From: Prorocentrum cordatum | Taxonomy: Eukaryota > Sar > Dinophyceae > Prorocentrales > Prorocentraceae | NCBI GenBank assembly: GCA_963575745.1 | Contig: CAUYUJ010016282.1 | Span: forward strand, 1,071,372-1,135,371 | DNA length: 64,000 bases | Direction of reading: 5' to 3' | In this document: positions 1 to 10,736 of the stretch, piece by piece | Position numbering within the stretch: position 1 is the stretch's first letter | How the letters are laid out: each line of letters opens with the position of its first letter | Translations under genes and position numbers: made by a program | Notes under the pieces: model-generated | The model's database searches: none | Told to the model about the DNA's origin: nothing | The model's input: the letters and a program-made list of their open reading frames with translations, nothing else

Positions 1-177
1 GGTCGGAGGATCGCGCCGCATCGCCGATGCATCGTTGATGCGGCTTGACGAGGAGCCATCTTTTCTCCACGCCGATGTCGCTCATGCATTGCCGACGCAT
101 CGCCGATGCACCCCGATGCAACGGAGGTGCATCGGCAACGCGGTGGGCGCAATCCTCCGAACCCATCCATTCGGACC
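1..177. repeat. Palindromic dispersed element, family H copy 1 (cut by window start)
   Basis: This is a foldback element rich in the palindrome GCATCGCCGATGC. It starts near GGAGGATCGCGCCGCATCG and ends with a right arm (GCAATCCTCCGAACCCATCC, then ATTCGGACCCC) that is the inverted counterpart of the left arm of the copy at 43351. The left arm is probably truncated by the window edge. Related copies lie at 43351-43560 and 59068-59210. It has no coding potential. Confidence 0.6.
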
Positions 178-292
178 CCATTTAGGAAACAACTAGTAAA
201 GGTACCCATACCGCTACCCATCCCTCGTTTTCGAATTTTGGGCCCCCTGGAGAACCCTTGTCGCCATCGTTGGGTTCGCCTCGAGATTTTGG

Positions 293-1357
293 TCAGAGCG
301 CACCGTGTGGGGGTCCAGGGAGTAACGATATCGGTAGCTTTTGGTTTGCACATGAGCGGGGAAGGCAAAGCGAGCAGCCAGCGTGAGATGCACGACAAAT
401 GGAACAATTGCCCTTCAAAGGACAAGGTGGTTTCGGAGCTCGAACCAGGTGCGCCCACACCTGGTGCAGGTGGAGACGGCAAGCGGTTGGTTTCCAGGTC
501 GCGCCACCGGTATCAGAACATGGCCGCTGCTTTTGTTTTCGTGACATTGACACAAGCGGGGGCAACAACCACACAAGATAAAATATGTGTTTTTCAGGTT
601 CTATGTGCCACGGATGTGGGTGAAAATTGGGATGATCGGCGCCTTGTCCAATGGCAGCGTACCGGTGGAATTCAGTGTGCATCTCGAGGAATACGTCCGC
701 ATACTGCCAGCAGCGAGCGCCCACAGAACATGTACAATGTGCAGCGTGGGGAAGTGGTGCAGAATCTTCGGGACGTTGGCCGTGATGATGTGGTGGTTCA
801 GTACCAAAGGCAACGCTGCATAAAGAACACGGTGGCAGGACAGCAGGGGGTGATTCCTCACGCTTTGTAGTTTCAACCTGCAGCAGCACGTCCGGAGCGC
901 GTAAAATGTGGGCGTGCCGATCAGACTTCATAGCAGGTCGCAGGGATACGTTCGAGATGTAGTTGGGTTTTATGTTGCGGGTTTTTTTCAGTGCAGTTGT
1001 GATGGACATTGAGCTACGGTCGAACTTGGAGGAGTCGTACGTGTCCCACACGGGGCGGACAGACGGCGACGCAACGGCGCTGCATTGAGTGAAGATGACA
1101 CTGGCGCCCTGGCGCCATCGCGTAGTCCCGCGTAGGCGTTGCAGGCGCAGCCTCAGCCTCAGCCTTTGATCCTTGATCTGCTCTGCCTGCCCTCCTGGGG
1201 CCCCGTCGGCAGACCATTCAGTTAAACCGCTGGTGGTGGTTTTTGGAGACTCGCTCGCCGAGGCCTCGCGAGAGTAGCGGGCGGTCCACAGCCTGCGCGC
1301 TAGTGGGTAAGGAACTGCCCGCGCTGCCCTCGCCGGACGGAGGGTGTGCGCCCACAA
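293..1357 (-). CDS. Hypothetical open frame, unrecognised
   Basis: A 354-codon frame is open on the minus strand, and the opposite strand at 106-870 is also open for 254 codons, so openness alone is weak evidence. The middle of the minus frame has a mixed, fairly ordinary amino-acid composition, unlike the Arg/Pro/Ser shadows elsewhere. It contains scattered Cys pairs (CSLC, CSIC) but no domain I recognise. No splice sites or conserved motif could be assigned. It may be a decayed exon or nothing. Confidence 0.15.
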   Translation of the reverse strand: MWAHTLRPARAARAVPYPLARRLWTARYSREASASESPKTTTSGLTEWSADGAPGGQAEQIKDQRLRLRLRLQRLRGTTRWRQGASVIFTQCSAVASPSVRPVWDTYDSSKFDRSSMSITTALKKTRNIKPNYISNVSLRPAMKSDRHAHILRAPDVLLQVETTKREESPPAVLPPCSLCSVAFGTEPPHHHGQRPEDSAPLPHAAHCTCSVGARCWQYADVFLEMHTEFHRYAAIGQGADHPNFHPHPWHIEPEKHIFYLVWLLPPLVSMSRKQKQRPCSDTGGATWKPTACRLHLHQVWAHLVRAPKPPCPLKGNCSICRASHAGCSLCLPRSCANQKLPISLLPGPPHGAL

Positions 1358-1706
1358 GTTGGCTCGTCGTTCTTCGACGCCCGTTCAGTTTCTTCGTGGC
1401 CTCACGATGCTCCTAAGGGCTGCCTCTGGCAGGCTTTGGAACAGCCTGGACCAAGCGCCAGCGCCTCTAGCTCGAGCAGGAGCGCGGCGCACGCTTTTGC
1501 GAATACAGTTATAGAACATCAGGGCGACGCACATGATGATCTTTCTATCAGCGCATCGTCGCGAAGGCCTTCGCAGCCCTGGCAGCGGCCCACGCCCCTG
1601 GCATGCACACGAGGAGTTGCCCGTGGAGCAGGAACTCGAATATCAGGGGCCCCGCAGGTGCTCGATCTCCGTCTGAGACGTGCCGGCGCTGTGGCCCCAC
1701 CACCAT

Positions 1707-1895
1707 TCTCAGGAGGGAAAAAGCACACACACACACGGACACCATTCATCGTCGACTCCAAGGAAGATTTGGGGAAATATGGGAAGTGTGGGGGGGAAGG
1801 CGAAAACCCATGAGATATGGGAAGATGTGGAGAATCCTGTTACGCGTGTGTGTTTGTATTTAGTTGTTGTGTCCCAGGGCCCCTTCATGTTCGGA
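1707..1895 (+). repeat. Dispersed repeat family C, copy 1
   Basis: It starts CTCAGGAGGGAAAAAGCACA, has an internal block of GAAATATGGGAAG and GGGGGGGAAG, and ends GTGTCCCAGGGCCCCTTCA. The same order of blocks recurs at 3162, 24999 and 47203. The ends are only roughly inverted (GAGGG...ACACAC against GTGTGT...CCCCTTC), so classification as a MITE is tentative. Confidence 0.65.
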
Positions 1896-3161
1896 CGGGG
1901 CTGGGACGGGGACGAGTCCGTGCCAGAGCGGCAGAGCCTTCCCGAGCGTTCTGCGAGGGCCGCGGCGCCGCAAGACATCCTCCAGAGCCGCCAGATCTTG
2001 GATATTCTCGATGTGTTATCACCCGATGTTATCCTCGTCCTGGCTTCGTCTTCATCACCTCGGGTCCGCGACCGCGCCGTGCTCCCTGCGTTCCCTGGTG
2101 GCCCCCGGCCATCCCCGCCCCGCGTGCCGCCGGCGAGGGTGCGCTCTGTTCACGGCGCTCACTTCCAGGGCTTGCTCTGATCGGGATTTCGGATGCTCGG
2201 AGCCAGGCGAAAGTTGGGATCCACGTTCGCCGCTTCCTCATTATCCCTCTCTCTTTCTCTCCTCATCATCCTCCTCTTCCACGTCCGCCTTATGTTGTTC
2301 TGACTACGTTTTTTTAAGGGCGGCTGCACTTCCCTCCATTGCAGTCGCCAGGTTCGCATTCAGCAGTCAGGAGGAGCTGGGCCGTGAGCTTAAAGAATTA
2401 CATGCTAGTGTTACGGCTCCTCATCGTCTTCTTCATCCCCATCCTTCTATCTCCCATGTGTCGTCGTCCTCCGCCTGTCTCCAGATCCTCCTTGGGATAA
2501 TCAAACAGGTGGCGTGGCCATCATTCGCGTTCGAGCGTTGCCGTCTACTTTGGCGAATGGGGCCCAGAGGTATGCGTAGCGCCCCTCTTGGGAACAACTC
2601 TCTTTTGCTGCAAGCTCCGAAGGACGGACTGTGCTCCTCCATGTGGACGATGGAGGAGGACCCGGCGGAGCGCGCATCATGATCGTGTTCTCGTTTGTTC
2701 TTCCCCCCCGCCCTCATCCTTCACCCCTCACCCCTGCTCGTCCTCCCAGTTTCTCCTCCGTCTCTGCTCCTCCTTGTCTCGGGCCGGACGAAAGGGAGGG
2801 ATTGGAAAAGGGGGCGGGTTACGAAATCTGCTTCATGCAGCTGGTGTCGGCCCCGCCGCGGGGCCCGTTCCTCGATACATGGGCGCCTCCCGGCGCCGGG
2901 AGGCGCTGGGAAAATCAGCTACGTGAGCTGATTCTCTACCCTACCTTTGCTATCCCCCCCATTCGTTCCCCCCGAATTTCTCCTTCATCTCTACTCCCCC
3001 TTGTCCTCGCCCTCGCCGGTTCCTCCCACTTCCACAGCTGCGTCCTGTTACTCCTCCTCATCCTCCTCTTCGTCCTCGCGGTGCTCCTCGGCGTGTCCCT
3101 CACCCCCCTCTTCCTTTCTCGCACTCCAGCCCTCCCGCAGGCCCCTGCCCTCCTTACCAAA
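1896..3161. other. Intergenic, no gene recognised
   Basis: Several overlapping frames are open on both strands, none with a recognisable domain. The stretch from about 2690 to 3140 is strongly pyrimidine-rich on the plus strand (CCTCCT/CTCCTC runs). Confidence 0.5.
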
Positions 3162-3395
3162 CTCAGGAGGGGAAAAAACACACAGACACAAGTCATCGTC
3201 GATCCCCAGGAATATATGGGAAAACATGGGTAGTGGGGGGGAAGAAGAAAATCCCAGAAATATGGACACATATGGGGAATCCTTGGATTTGTGTGTAATT
3301 CATCGTCGATCCCCAGGAATATATGGGAAAACATGGGTAGTGGGGGGGAAGAAGAAAATCCCAGAAATATGGACACATATGGGGAATCCCCCTCA
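3162..3395 (+). repeat. Dispersed repeat family C, copy 2, internally duplicated
   Basis: It begins ACTCAGGAGGGGAAAAAACA. The inner part from CATCGTCGATCCCCAGG to GGGGAATCC (starting at 3194) is repeated from 3301, an offset of 107 bp, with no differences seen over about 90 bp. The identity points to a recent local duplication. Confidence 0.65.
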
Positions 3396-5120
3396 CAAAC
3401 GGGAGCACGCAGATACTAGCTTTCCGTTGCAGCCTTTCTTGTACGTGGCGTTTAGGAAACATTTGGTTGAAGCGCCCACGTGACACACAAAACTTGCGTT
3501 CGTCCTTGACGTTTGAAATTGCGCTTGTTTGTCTTACCGTCCGCTATGTGTCATGGCGTCTCGATGTCGTTCCATCTTGTTGCGGGGACCCCGTTGTTTC
3601 ACCCGTCTGACTGCGTATGGGCCATGGCACCCAGCTCATCCGAATGGCGGTACGCATATAGCATGCGCACGCAGATGGTTATGCTCGAGTCGGAGCGGGG
3701 GTGAAAGGGGGAGATCGCACAGTTGCGGGGAGGCGCGGCCCAGAGAGGCTCACTGTGAGAGGCTGAGACAGCGCCACACGATAGGCGTCAGGGTATTGAT
3801 CGTTTTTTCATTCATTGTTTTGCCGCTCGGCGCGGGCCCTCGCACCCCCCGTCGCCCTCCCCGCCCCATGGAGTAGATCTTGGCTGTTTTTGGCGCATGT
3901 TTCGAGCAGGCGGGGTCTCCCCTTATAGGACGCACTGTCGCAAACAGTCGCACTAAGCAGAGGTCCAGAGCCAGACCCCCCTCCCTCCCACCCCTCTTCG
4001 CTCAATATCGAAACTCCGACTATAAACCATCACGTATTGGGCGGCGCACGAGGGACCAGATTTCGAGGCGGGCGGGCGGATTATTCGATGCGTGTCAGCC
4101 CCCCAGAGAAACAGGCCCGGCCCTGAAAGCCTGGCCCTTGCACCATATGAGGTCCTCCCGCGTCGCACTTGGCCCACAGCGAGCCGGCAATTGCCGACTG
4201 GACTTCCCTTTCGCTGCAGAGATCCCCGACGATTCGGATCTTCTCCTCGCGTGGCACTCGAGGACTACATTTCCAGGATTTTCCTACTCCCAGTTGAGCA
4301 GCTTGAGATCTGGCGGTTGCCTGAGTACCCCTGTGCGTTCGTCAGGGCTTCCTTCCTGGAGGCGTCGGTGTCTGACGTCAGCCAACGATCCCCTTACTGT
4401 TGGCAGTGTCCAGCACCGGATGCAGGTGACCATCACCTGGCCCGCAACCCCCATCGAACGGCTGCCAACCCAGACTTCGAGCCCCCCGTCACGTGAGGAC
4501 TGGATGGGCCTGCAACCTGGGAATATCTCTGTCGCCGGGGGCCGCAGCCCTGAAAAAGCACGCTGGGCACCGCCGGCCGCGACCCCGCTTGCGGCACCAT
4601 CATTGCAACCGTGTTGCATCAGGTTGCGGTGTTCCATGCCCGTCAGCGTGCCCAATGAATCGGCATCGTGGCCCTCCCATGCCGGACCGCGCAGCGCCAT
4701 GTGGATTTGCATGCGATGTTGATTGTTGCCGATGAGCTTGGTTGTGCCCGCCGATGAGTGCACACGGATAATATCGCGAGGTCTTCCAACGACAATAGAA
4801 AGATTGAGTTGGTGAGTTGGGCGATGTCTGTGCAGGAAGATGACGTGCAGAGAGGTCATGCTCCGGCGCATCCATCTGAGGGTATCAGGAGATACCCGCA
4901 GTGGACACCGCGCGGACGCCGCTGCAGAGTGCTAGCCTTTTGCGGTTGCCCCGCGTGATCGATCGCGTGGCGTCCTGAGAAATCAGGTCATCGACCACAA
5001 AGAATCCCTAGCGCTGATCACACGACGAAGACGTGGCCTCACTGAGGTCCACGTCTTCGCAGTAGGGATAGTAATTCTGGGCGGCTTGGTCTGATAACTC
5101 CATTCAAAAAGAGTCCCTGT
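3396..5120. other. Intergenic, no gene recognised
   Basis: No motif or domain is recognisable on either strand. A 195-codon minus frame at 4284-4871 and a 134-codon plus frame at 4092-4496 overlap on opposite strands. The plus frame has a plausible composition, but I cannot assign it. Confidence 0.4.
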
Positions 5121-5128
5121 CCCTGATG

Positions 5129-5288
5129 TGAAGTCGGGCCTGTTCCTCTACAGGGGGAATATTCAAAAATAGTCAAAAACAATAGTCTGGGGACTTTTTT
5201 TTTAGAATTTTTGTTTACCATGTTGGAGTATGTTTTGAGTATTTTTGTTCGTCGAAACTCTCCCTGCAGGGCGGCACGCCCGACTTAA
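5129..5288 (+). mobile_element. Family A MITE-like element, copy A1
   Basis: 160 bp with terminal inverted repeats: left TGAAGTCGGGCCTGTTCC, right GGCACGCCCGACTTAA. The internal family signature AATAGTCTGGGGAC is present. The flanking 8-mers CCCTGATG (5121-5128) and CCCTAATG (5289-5296) look like a target-site duplication with one mismatch. It is non-coding. Confidence 0.8.
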
Positions 5289-5296
5289 CCCTAATG

Positions 5297-5649
5297 TTAT
5301 GTCGGGCGTGTCACCCTACAGGGGGATTCTCGACGAAGGGATTCTCGACGAAAAAACAAAAATACCCCAAGGCCGACCCGTGAAAACCCTCTAGTTTTTG
5401 TTGGGTGCTTTCCTGGTGCTCGAAATTCATTCTGGTGATCAAGGCGAAAGCAGGTTGGAACACGACAGCCCAAGACTTAAGTCGGGCGTGTCCCATGAAA
5501 AATGAAAGAAATACAACAAAAATGCACCAAAAAGGTCAAAAACAAGTCAGAAAATGGTCCCCAGACTATTTTGGTATTCTTTTTGATTATTTTGGGGTCT
5601 TTTTTATGTTTCGTCGAAAATCCCCCTGAAGGGGACACGCACGACTTAA
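5297..5649 (+). mobile_element. Family A copies, nested/partial (A2 left end and A3)
   Basis: At 5297 a left end (ATGTCGGGCGTGTCACCC) is followed by two GGGATTCTCGACGAA blocks, then unrelated DNA. A further copy runs from TTAAGTCGGGCGTGTCCC at 5477 to CACGCACGACTTAA at 5649, with the inner motif GGTCCCCAGACTATTTT in inverted orientation. The 5477-5649 copy has no convincing target duplication, as expected after nesting or rearrangement. Confidence 0.65.
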
Positions 5650-5822
5650 CCCTCATACGTGTGGAGTATGTTCTGAGTATTGTTTGACCATTTCGGGGTA
5701 TGTTTTTCGAGTATTTAGAACTGTTCGTCGAAGATCCCCCTGTTTTTAATCTTCATGTATTGTTCGTCGAATTTTGCTTCGTCGAAGCTCCCCCTGTAGA
5801 GGGGGGCACGCCCGACTTAACC
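5650..5822 (+). mobile_element. Family A right-end fragments
   Basis: Two tandem partial right ends with GTTCGTCGAAGATCCCCCTG and CGTCGAAGCTCCCCCTGTAG, the second completing as GGCACGCCCGACTTAACC. There is no left end in this segment. Confidence 0.55.
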
Positions 5823-5971
5823 CTGAGTGTGTGTGGCCCGGCTCTCGCCGACCCCACCGACGCAGCCCAGCCACGGGCACGAGCCGAGTGCCGTGCCCGG
5901 GAGGCGCCAGCGGCGCCTCGGGCCCGGGCATCCCACTGGCGGTCTCGACGCTTGGGGCCCTGCCTGTGCCA

Positions 5972-6121
5972 GGGGGCCACATGCGAACCCTACCCCTACC
6001 CACCCAGATTTTTGAGGGGGAGGGTGGGGTTCACTCCCTTCGGGAGCTCCCGAGCGAAGCGAACCCCACCCTCCCCCTCAGGAATCGTGGGGGGTAGGGG
6101 TAGGGTTCGCATGTGGCCCCC
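5972..6121. repeat. 150-bp near-perfect palindrome
   Basis: The left arm GGGGCCACATGCGAACCCTA is the reverse complement of the right arm TAGGGTTCGCATGTGGCCCC. The inner arms (GGGGGAGGGTGGGGTTC / GAACCCCACCCTCCCCC) continue the match almost to the centre near 6047. Such a structure could form a long hairpin. It may be a foldback element, but no second copy was seen in the window. Flanking blocks at about 5903-5955 and 6272-6325 share a GCGCCAGCGG...CCACTGGCGG pattern in direct orientation. Confidence 0.75.
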
Positions 6122-6325
6122 TATGTGCCCCCTTCTTGTGCTTCCCGTTCCCCCCTTCTGCCCTCTCTCTCTCTGGCTTCGTCATGGGGCCGCCCCTGGG
6201 TCCGTCATGGGGCTCTTGCCGCGCATCTGGGTCCTTGTGTGGGGCCTGGGTCGTTTCGTGGTGTTTCTGGGCTGCGCCAGCGGTATCAGGCCCAGGTCTT
6301 CCACTGGCGGTTTCGATGTCTTGGG

Positions 6326-6500
6326 TGAAGTCGGGCCTGTCCCCCTACAGGGGGATTTTGAACAAAAAACAAAAAATATTCAGAACATAATCTTAAAATA
6401 GTCTGGGGACTATTTTCTGAGTTGACCTTTTGGGGGAATGTTTTGGGGTATTTTTTATTTTCGTCGAAAATGCCCCTGTAGGGGAACACGCCCGACTTAA
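6326..6500 (+). mobile_element. Family A MITE-like element, copy A5 with perfect 8-bp TSD
   Basis: 175 bp from TGAAGTCGGGCCTGTCCC to ACACGCCCGACTTAA. It is flanked by identical GTCTTGGG at 6318-6325 and 6501-6508. The internal AATAGTCTGGGGACTATTTT signature is present. It is non-coding. Confidence 0.85.
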
Positions 6501-6605
6501 GTCTTGGGCTGTCGTGTTCCAACCTGCTTTCGCCTAGATCACCAGAAAGAATTTCGAGCACCAGGAAAGCACCCCAAACAACTCGAGGGTTCTCACGTGT
6601 CGGGC
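6501..6605 (-). repeat. Inverted copy of 5385-5476
   Basis: GTCTTGGGCTGTCGTGTTCC, then TTTCGAGCACCAGGAAAGCA, are the reverse complement of the segment at about 5385-5476, which lies next to copy A3. So a family A copy and about 90 bp of neighbouring DNA occur twice in opposite orientation about 1 kb apart. Confidence 0.7.
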
Positions 6606-6686
6606 CCTGGGAGACACTCTTTCGACACCCTTCCGACATTTTTCTGGGTGCTCGACTTTATTTCTGAGACGTGGTCCTTAAGTACT

Positions 6687-6855
6687 CGGGGGTGGACAGA
6701 CCTCCTACCCTGACACGTCGATTAGTGAATTGTCCGCTTTCGGTTCTCGAGAGGGCGCCGCGGCCGTTATTTTCCAGGCTTGCGCCCGCCAGGTTTGGGC
6801 CCGAGGTCGTTTACACTAAACCACGTTTAGCTAAAGGGAGGTCTGTCCATCCCCG
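6687..6855 (+). mobile_element. Family B MITE-like element, copy 1
   Basis: About 169 bp with inverted ends CGGGGGTGGACAGACCTCC / GGAGGTCTGTCCATCCCCG. The interior (CCTGACACGTCGATTAGTGA, GAGAGGGCGCCGCGGCCG) is shared with 58366-58533. The flanks share AAGTA, an imperfect target duplication. Confidence 0.75.
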
Positions 6856-6863
6856 AAGTATGA

Positions 6864-7630
6864 TGGGAACAACATAAGTCTTGGGCCTTACCTGTGCCCC
6901 CTTCTTGCGTTGCCCGTTCCCCCTTCTGCCCCCCTCTCTCTCTCCCCCCTCCCCCCCCTTCATGCGCCTCTTCATCTGTTTCCCCCGCCCCTGTCTCCCC
7001 GATGCCCTCTCCCTGCGTCCCCCCCCCCCTCTCACCCCTTGTCTTCCCTGGCACGCTTTTTCTTCCAACGTTTTCCCTGGCCCCATCGCATTTCCGGCCC
7101 CGCCCCACCCCACCTCACTCTCCTCCTGTCGCTCCCCCCCCATCTCATTCACTGCTTCGCCCCGCTCCCCCCGCGGGGAGGAACTCGTGGATCGCCGCCG
7201 CCACGAGGACGGGCAAGGGGAGCTCCGATCGGGCGCTGGGAACCCCAGGGGCAGAGGATGACTGGCGGGGCAGATGGAGAAGGGGAGAGGGGGCTGGAGG
7301 GGCTCGAGGGGGGAGGGGGCTGGAGGGGCTCGATGTGTACACCGCGTCGTTTGGTCGGCTGGGGAGCCGGGGGTCTGGAGACGCCCCGGCGTCCCACAGT
7401 TTTGGCACTTGCCGCGTCTGCGCACCGAGCTCCCTGGCCGACCGATAACGCCGTGGCGGATGCATCGAGCCCCTCCCACCCGCTATTCTCGTCTGATGGG
7501 CAAGTTTTCCACCACGGCTACCATAGGTCCTCCTCTTTTTTTGGGGCAGCAACGCCGCGGCCTCTGTTATGAGCACAGTATCTGCACGACCAGCCCAGAG
7601 GCGCAACTGGTACGGCACTGAACCTGTACC
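6864..7630. other. Intergenic, C-rich then G-rich low complexity
   Basis: 6900-7150 is pyrimidine/C-rich. 7270-7335 contains a short tandem duplication of a GGCTGGAGGGGCTCGA block. Long frames here are low-complexity shadows. This also covers the DNA downstream of the LINE's last stop; no poly(A) or tail repeat was recognised. Confidence 0.5.
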
Positions 7631-8074
7631 TTATAACAGCGGGATGAATTCGTCGATGTCGACGTAAACACCCTTCTTATCAGGATGCAGGCCTCTACGG
7701 AGCTTACGCATGTTCTTCACGCCAGACTCCGTAGGTGGGGCGCACTTACGCCCCAGGCCTAACACAACTCCACCACTGCTATAAAACTTGCACGACATGC
7801 AAAGGAAAAGGTTAGAATTATCAGTGCAAGGGAACGCTATCACGCGATGCCCGGTACGCTCCAGAACGCACCTGTCGAGCCTGCTGCGGCCCGCACATTC
7901 CGACCCTCCGCTCGGCAGGGATGACGCTCTGGAGCCTCGCGAACACACGCGGCACCTCCAAGAACTACCTTGGCGTTTCCAATCGTGCTCCAGCACGAGC
8001 CGAGGAGGGCGTGGTGGCTTCGGCGGCTGGACTCGCTCTAAGCCACGGAACTCGACTTTGGGCCAAAGCGGGAG
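7631..8074 (-). pseudogene. LINE ORF2 C-terminal CxxC region
   Basis: It continues in the RNase H frame after the TAG at 8075 and stops at TAA 7631-7633. It contains WRCRVC and later FLCMSC, two CxxC pairs spaced like a zinc-binding module. The second LINE in this window has WKCKHC at the equivalent place after its RNase H, which supports this as a genuine C-terminal domain and not read-through noise. Confidence 0.65.
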
Positions 8075-9133
8075 CTACGCTGCTCCGCGCAGCAACACAG
8101 CCCTAGCAATCTTTAAAGTACGACTTAAAGTGTCGGCCTCCGTTGGCGTCATAGTCGGATGGCGCTTCGCACCTTCCTTCGCCTCGACGTCGGCATACGC
8201 ATTACCCAACCTCCGAAAGCGCTCCTCCGCCGACAAACCCTCCTCCTCCAGGTCTTTGTGGGCAGCCACTTTGTGGAAGCCCTCGCAAAAGCGGCCAAAA
8301 TGGTGGCGAGCTTGCATGACGAAGCCAGCATACTGTCGGGCTGGGCCAAACGCCTCGGCTCCGCCAAGATTCTGCAACATCACCGCATTAGCACAATCAG
8401 AGTAACACTGAGCAGGGCCCTCCGTGTTCAAAGCAGTCCAGGCTAGGGCACCAAATTCGGCTCCCTGGGGGTTCTGAGGCCACGGAGCCCAGAGGGGGCC
8501 TTTTATGACCCCAAGCTTCTCCCCCGACTCCGAGACCATAACAACGGACCACCCCGCCCTAGACAATTCCCTAACTTGATGCCTAGAGCAGGACCCATCC
8601 ATGAAAATGTGCCCCCAGACGCCGTCCCTGGGAACTATGGAGGGGGGCGAGCCTGGCCTGGCAGGATCAGGGGGCAGGTCAGCATGCCAGTCGACAGTGA
8701 CGCCGTCGGGCGAGATAGCCGGCTTTGGAGCCCAGCCCCCAGGATGTCTGAACGCACCATGAAGCCACAGAGCTTTTCTCTCGGGGTCGCTCTCAGGCAC
8801 TTCAAGCGCCGCTACCTGGATCCACTTCGGTATGTACTCGTCCCGCTCGGCCTGCACGCACGGGCACACCCAGAGGCGGTGAAACAGGGTGTCCTTGGCG
8901 CCGCAGCCCAGCGGGCACAAACTAGAGATGGGGTAGCCTAAGTCGGCTGCATCGCCTGCAGTCCAGCAGGCATTGGTGGCCAGAGCACGGATCATACCCT
9001 TCTGAGCCCCAGGGGTTTTCTTGGACGCAAGAAGGCTCTTTGGGACGTCCCAGCAGAGACGGGCACCAGCCTGAAACTTATCCCCAGGTTCCCGCTCAAG
9101 GCTCCGAAATACAGCCTCCTTGCAAAAAAAAGG
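8075..9133 (-). pseudogene. LINE ORF2 zinc finger and RNase H
   Basis: It is in frame with the preceding segment and ends at TAG 8075-8077. First comes a zinc-finger-like CPLGCGAKDTLFHRLWVCP (Cys/Cys/His/Cys). RNase H follows, with HIFMDGS (first Asp), GAEFGALAW (Glu), CYSDCANAV (Asp) and GNAYADVEAK (last Asp after AAHKD). The four acidic positions expected of RNase H look intact. RNase H would remove the RNA template after first-strand synthesis. Confidence 0.82.
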
Positions 9134-10000
9134 CTACACCAGTTTGGGCGGCGACAAGGTGAGAGAAATCTCGTGACCAACATCGTCCACGAGGGTAGTA
9201 AAATTGGGCATTGTCCACCCAAGCCTGTACAGCGACATTCGAAGCCCTGAGATAGGTCCCGAAACTTTGTCCCAGGTCCAGTCGTCTTTTTTGAAAACCG
9301 AACTCCAACCAGCCCGAAGCTCGGCCCAGCTCAGGGCCCACTCAAAGGCCCTCGTCTGACGGATCCACACCTCCTTGGCCCAGCGGATGATAGGGGCGCA
9401 GCTGGCCCTCCACGTGGGGCCCCCTTCTAAAAGACACAAAACGGCAAGGGATCTACCCTGGGCAGAGGGTTTGACGCAAGACATGGCCAAACGTCGAAGC
9501 GACAGCAGTTCGCGATCAGAGACCGCATACAAATCCGAACCACACACGGTCCCAGCTAAGGGTCCAGAGGTGAAGATTTTGACCACCTTGCACCCCATAG
9601 TGGGGCCCAATCTCCCGAGACGGCGAGCTTTCCTGAGGGCCGCTGCCGCCCTCTGCTTAGCCTTGGAATTCCGATTCTTTCCAAGAGCTCTGACCGCTCT
9701 GCCAGCCGTGAAATCCACACCTAAGTTGGCCACCCGAGTGCAAGCTGGATCGCCAACTAAGTCCCCGAGCTCAGCCGAGAGCGCAGCAGAAATGTGCTTG
9801 CTGCTGGAGACCATGTCAACCTTGCCCATAGCCAGCTTGCACTTGAGATTCGTCGTGATCGCAGAGTGCAGAGCTCTAGCGCCTGAAACAAGAAGCTTCA
9901 AAACACAGCTGGGCTTGCCTGTCGCGCTGAGGCTTAACTCGTCAACATAAACGTCAAAACCAGGTCCCCTCGGGATGGAGTCGAAAGCATCCATGGGCAA
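9134..10000 (-). pseudogene. LINE ORF2 reverse transcriptase, C-terminal half
   Basis: This frame carries the downstream part of the reverse transcriptase after the frameshift: MDAFDSIPRGPGFDVYVDELSL. YVDE stands where the usual motif C (Y-x-D-D) is expected, so the second catalytic Asp is Glu here. Thumb and connection sequence follows (VANLGVDFTAG, RRLGRLGPTM). It ends at a TAG (9134-9136), after which the same frame remains open into the zinc finger and RNase H. Confidence 0.75.
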
Positions 10001-10736
10001 ACACCCGGATAAGGCTCGTCGCGAAGGTACAACCCGCGACGATCCTTCTCAGGGCATAGAAGGGGCCGTCGACAATTCTCCCCAGGGTCATGAACCTCGC
10101 GCAGGAATAGGCGTGAATCGCGAGGCGCGCAATTCCCAAAGGAAACTGATGCTGCTTACGCTTGGCCCAAAGAAAGCCCAGGCCAATGTGTTCGTAGTAC
10201 TTGCGCAAATCCCAAGAAAAAATTAACGCGCTGACCTGACCTCTGACCGTCCCCGACTCAGCTCTGAAAGCCTGCCCCCAGACCACATCCCCCGCACCAC
10301 GGTGAGCCCCCGCCGCCCAGTAATGGCGGCTGTGCTGGATTTCCCAGCGAAGAGCTTCGAAACGACGGTGCCTGCCCCAGACGCGGTACCAGCTCGGAAA
10401 AATCCCAATGGGTCGGAAGCCCCCGCAGGGCTTGGCCAGCAAGGCAACCAGCACCCAAGAGAGCTGGACAGGCAAGGACCCCGTGGCTTCCATGACCGAG
10501 AACCACAGAGACAGAGCCATCAGAGCCTCGTCAGGGAGCAGGCTGAAATGACGGCAGTGGAGGCCGTTCAAGCTGACAGCAGAGGCAGGCCGATATTTCT
10601 TGGACATGGCCCTGATGACGTCGGGCTCGCGAGGGGAGGGGGGGGGGGCATGGCAACAATTCCTTACCGCAAAGACCCTGGCCAACACCTTCCCCCCAGA
10701 TAGAAATAAACTTGGCCGATTCAGCCTTGAGCAAGC
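9954..10736 (-). pseudogene. LINE ORF2 reverse transcriptase, N-terminal half
   Basis: It continues the endonuclease frame after the TGA at 10737. Motifs seen are AVSLNGLHCRHF (the pre-finger segment), GGFRPIGIFPSWYRVW (the RPI motif of fingers), FSWDLRKYYEHI (motif A with the first catalytic Asp), and RRIVAGCTFATS (motif B region). The frame then runs out at 9954. The protein clearly continues in another frame from about 10,000, so there is a single-base-type frameshift between about 9,990 and 10,030. Confidence 0.8.
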
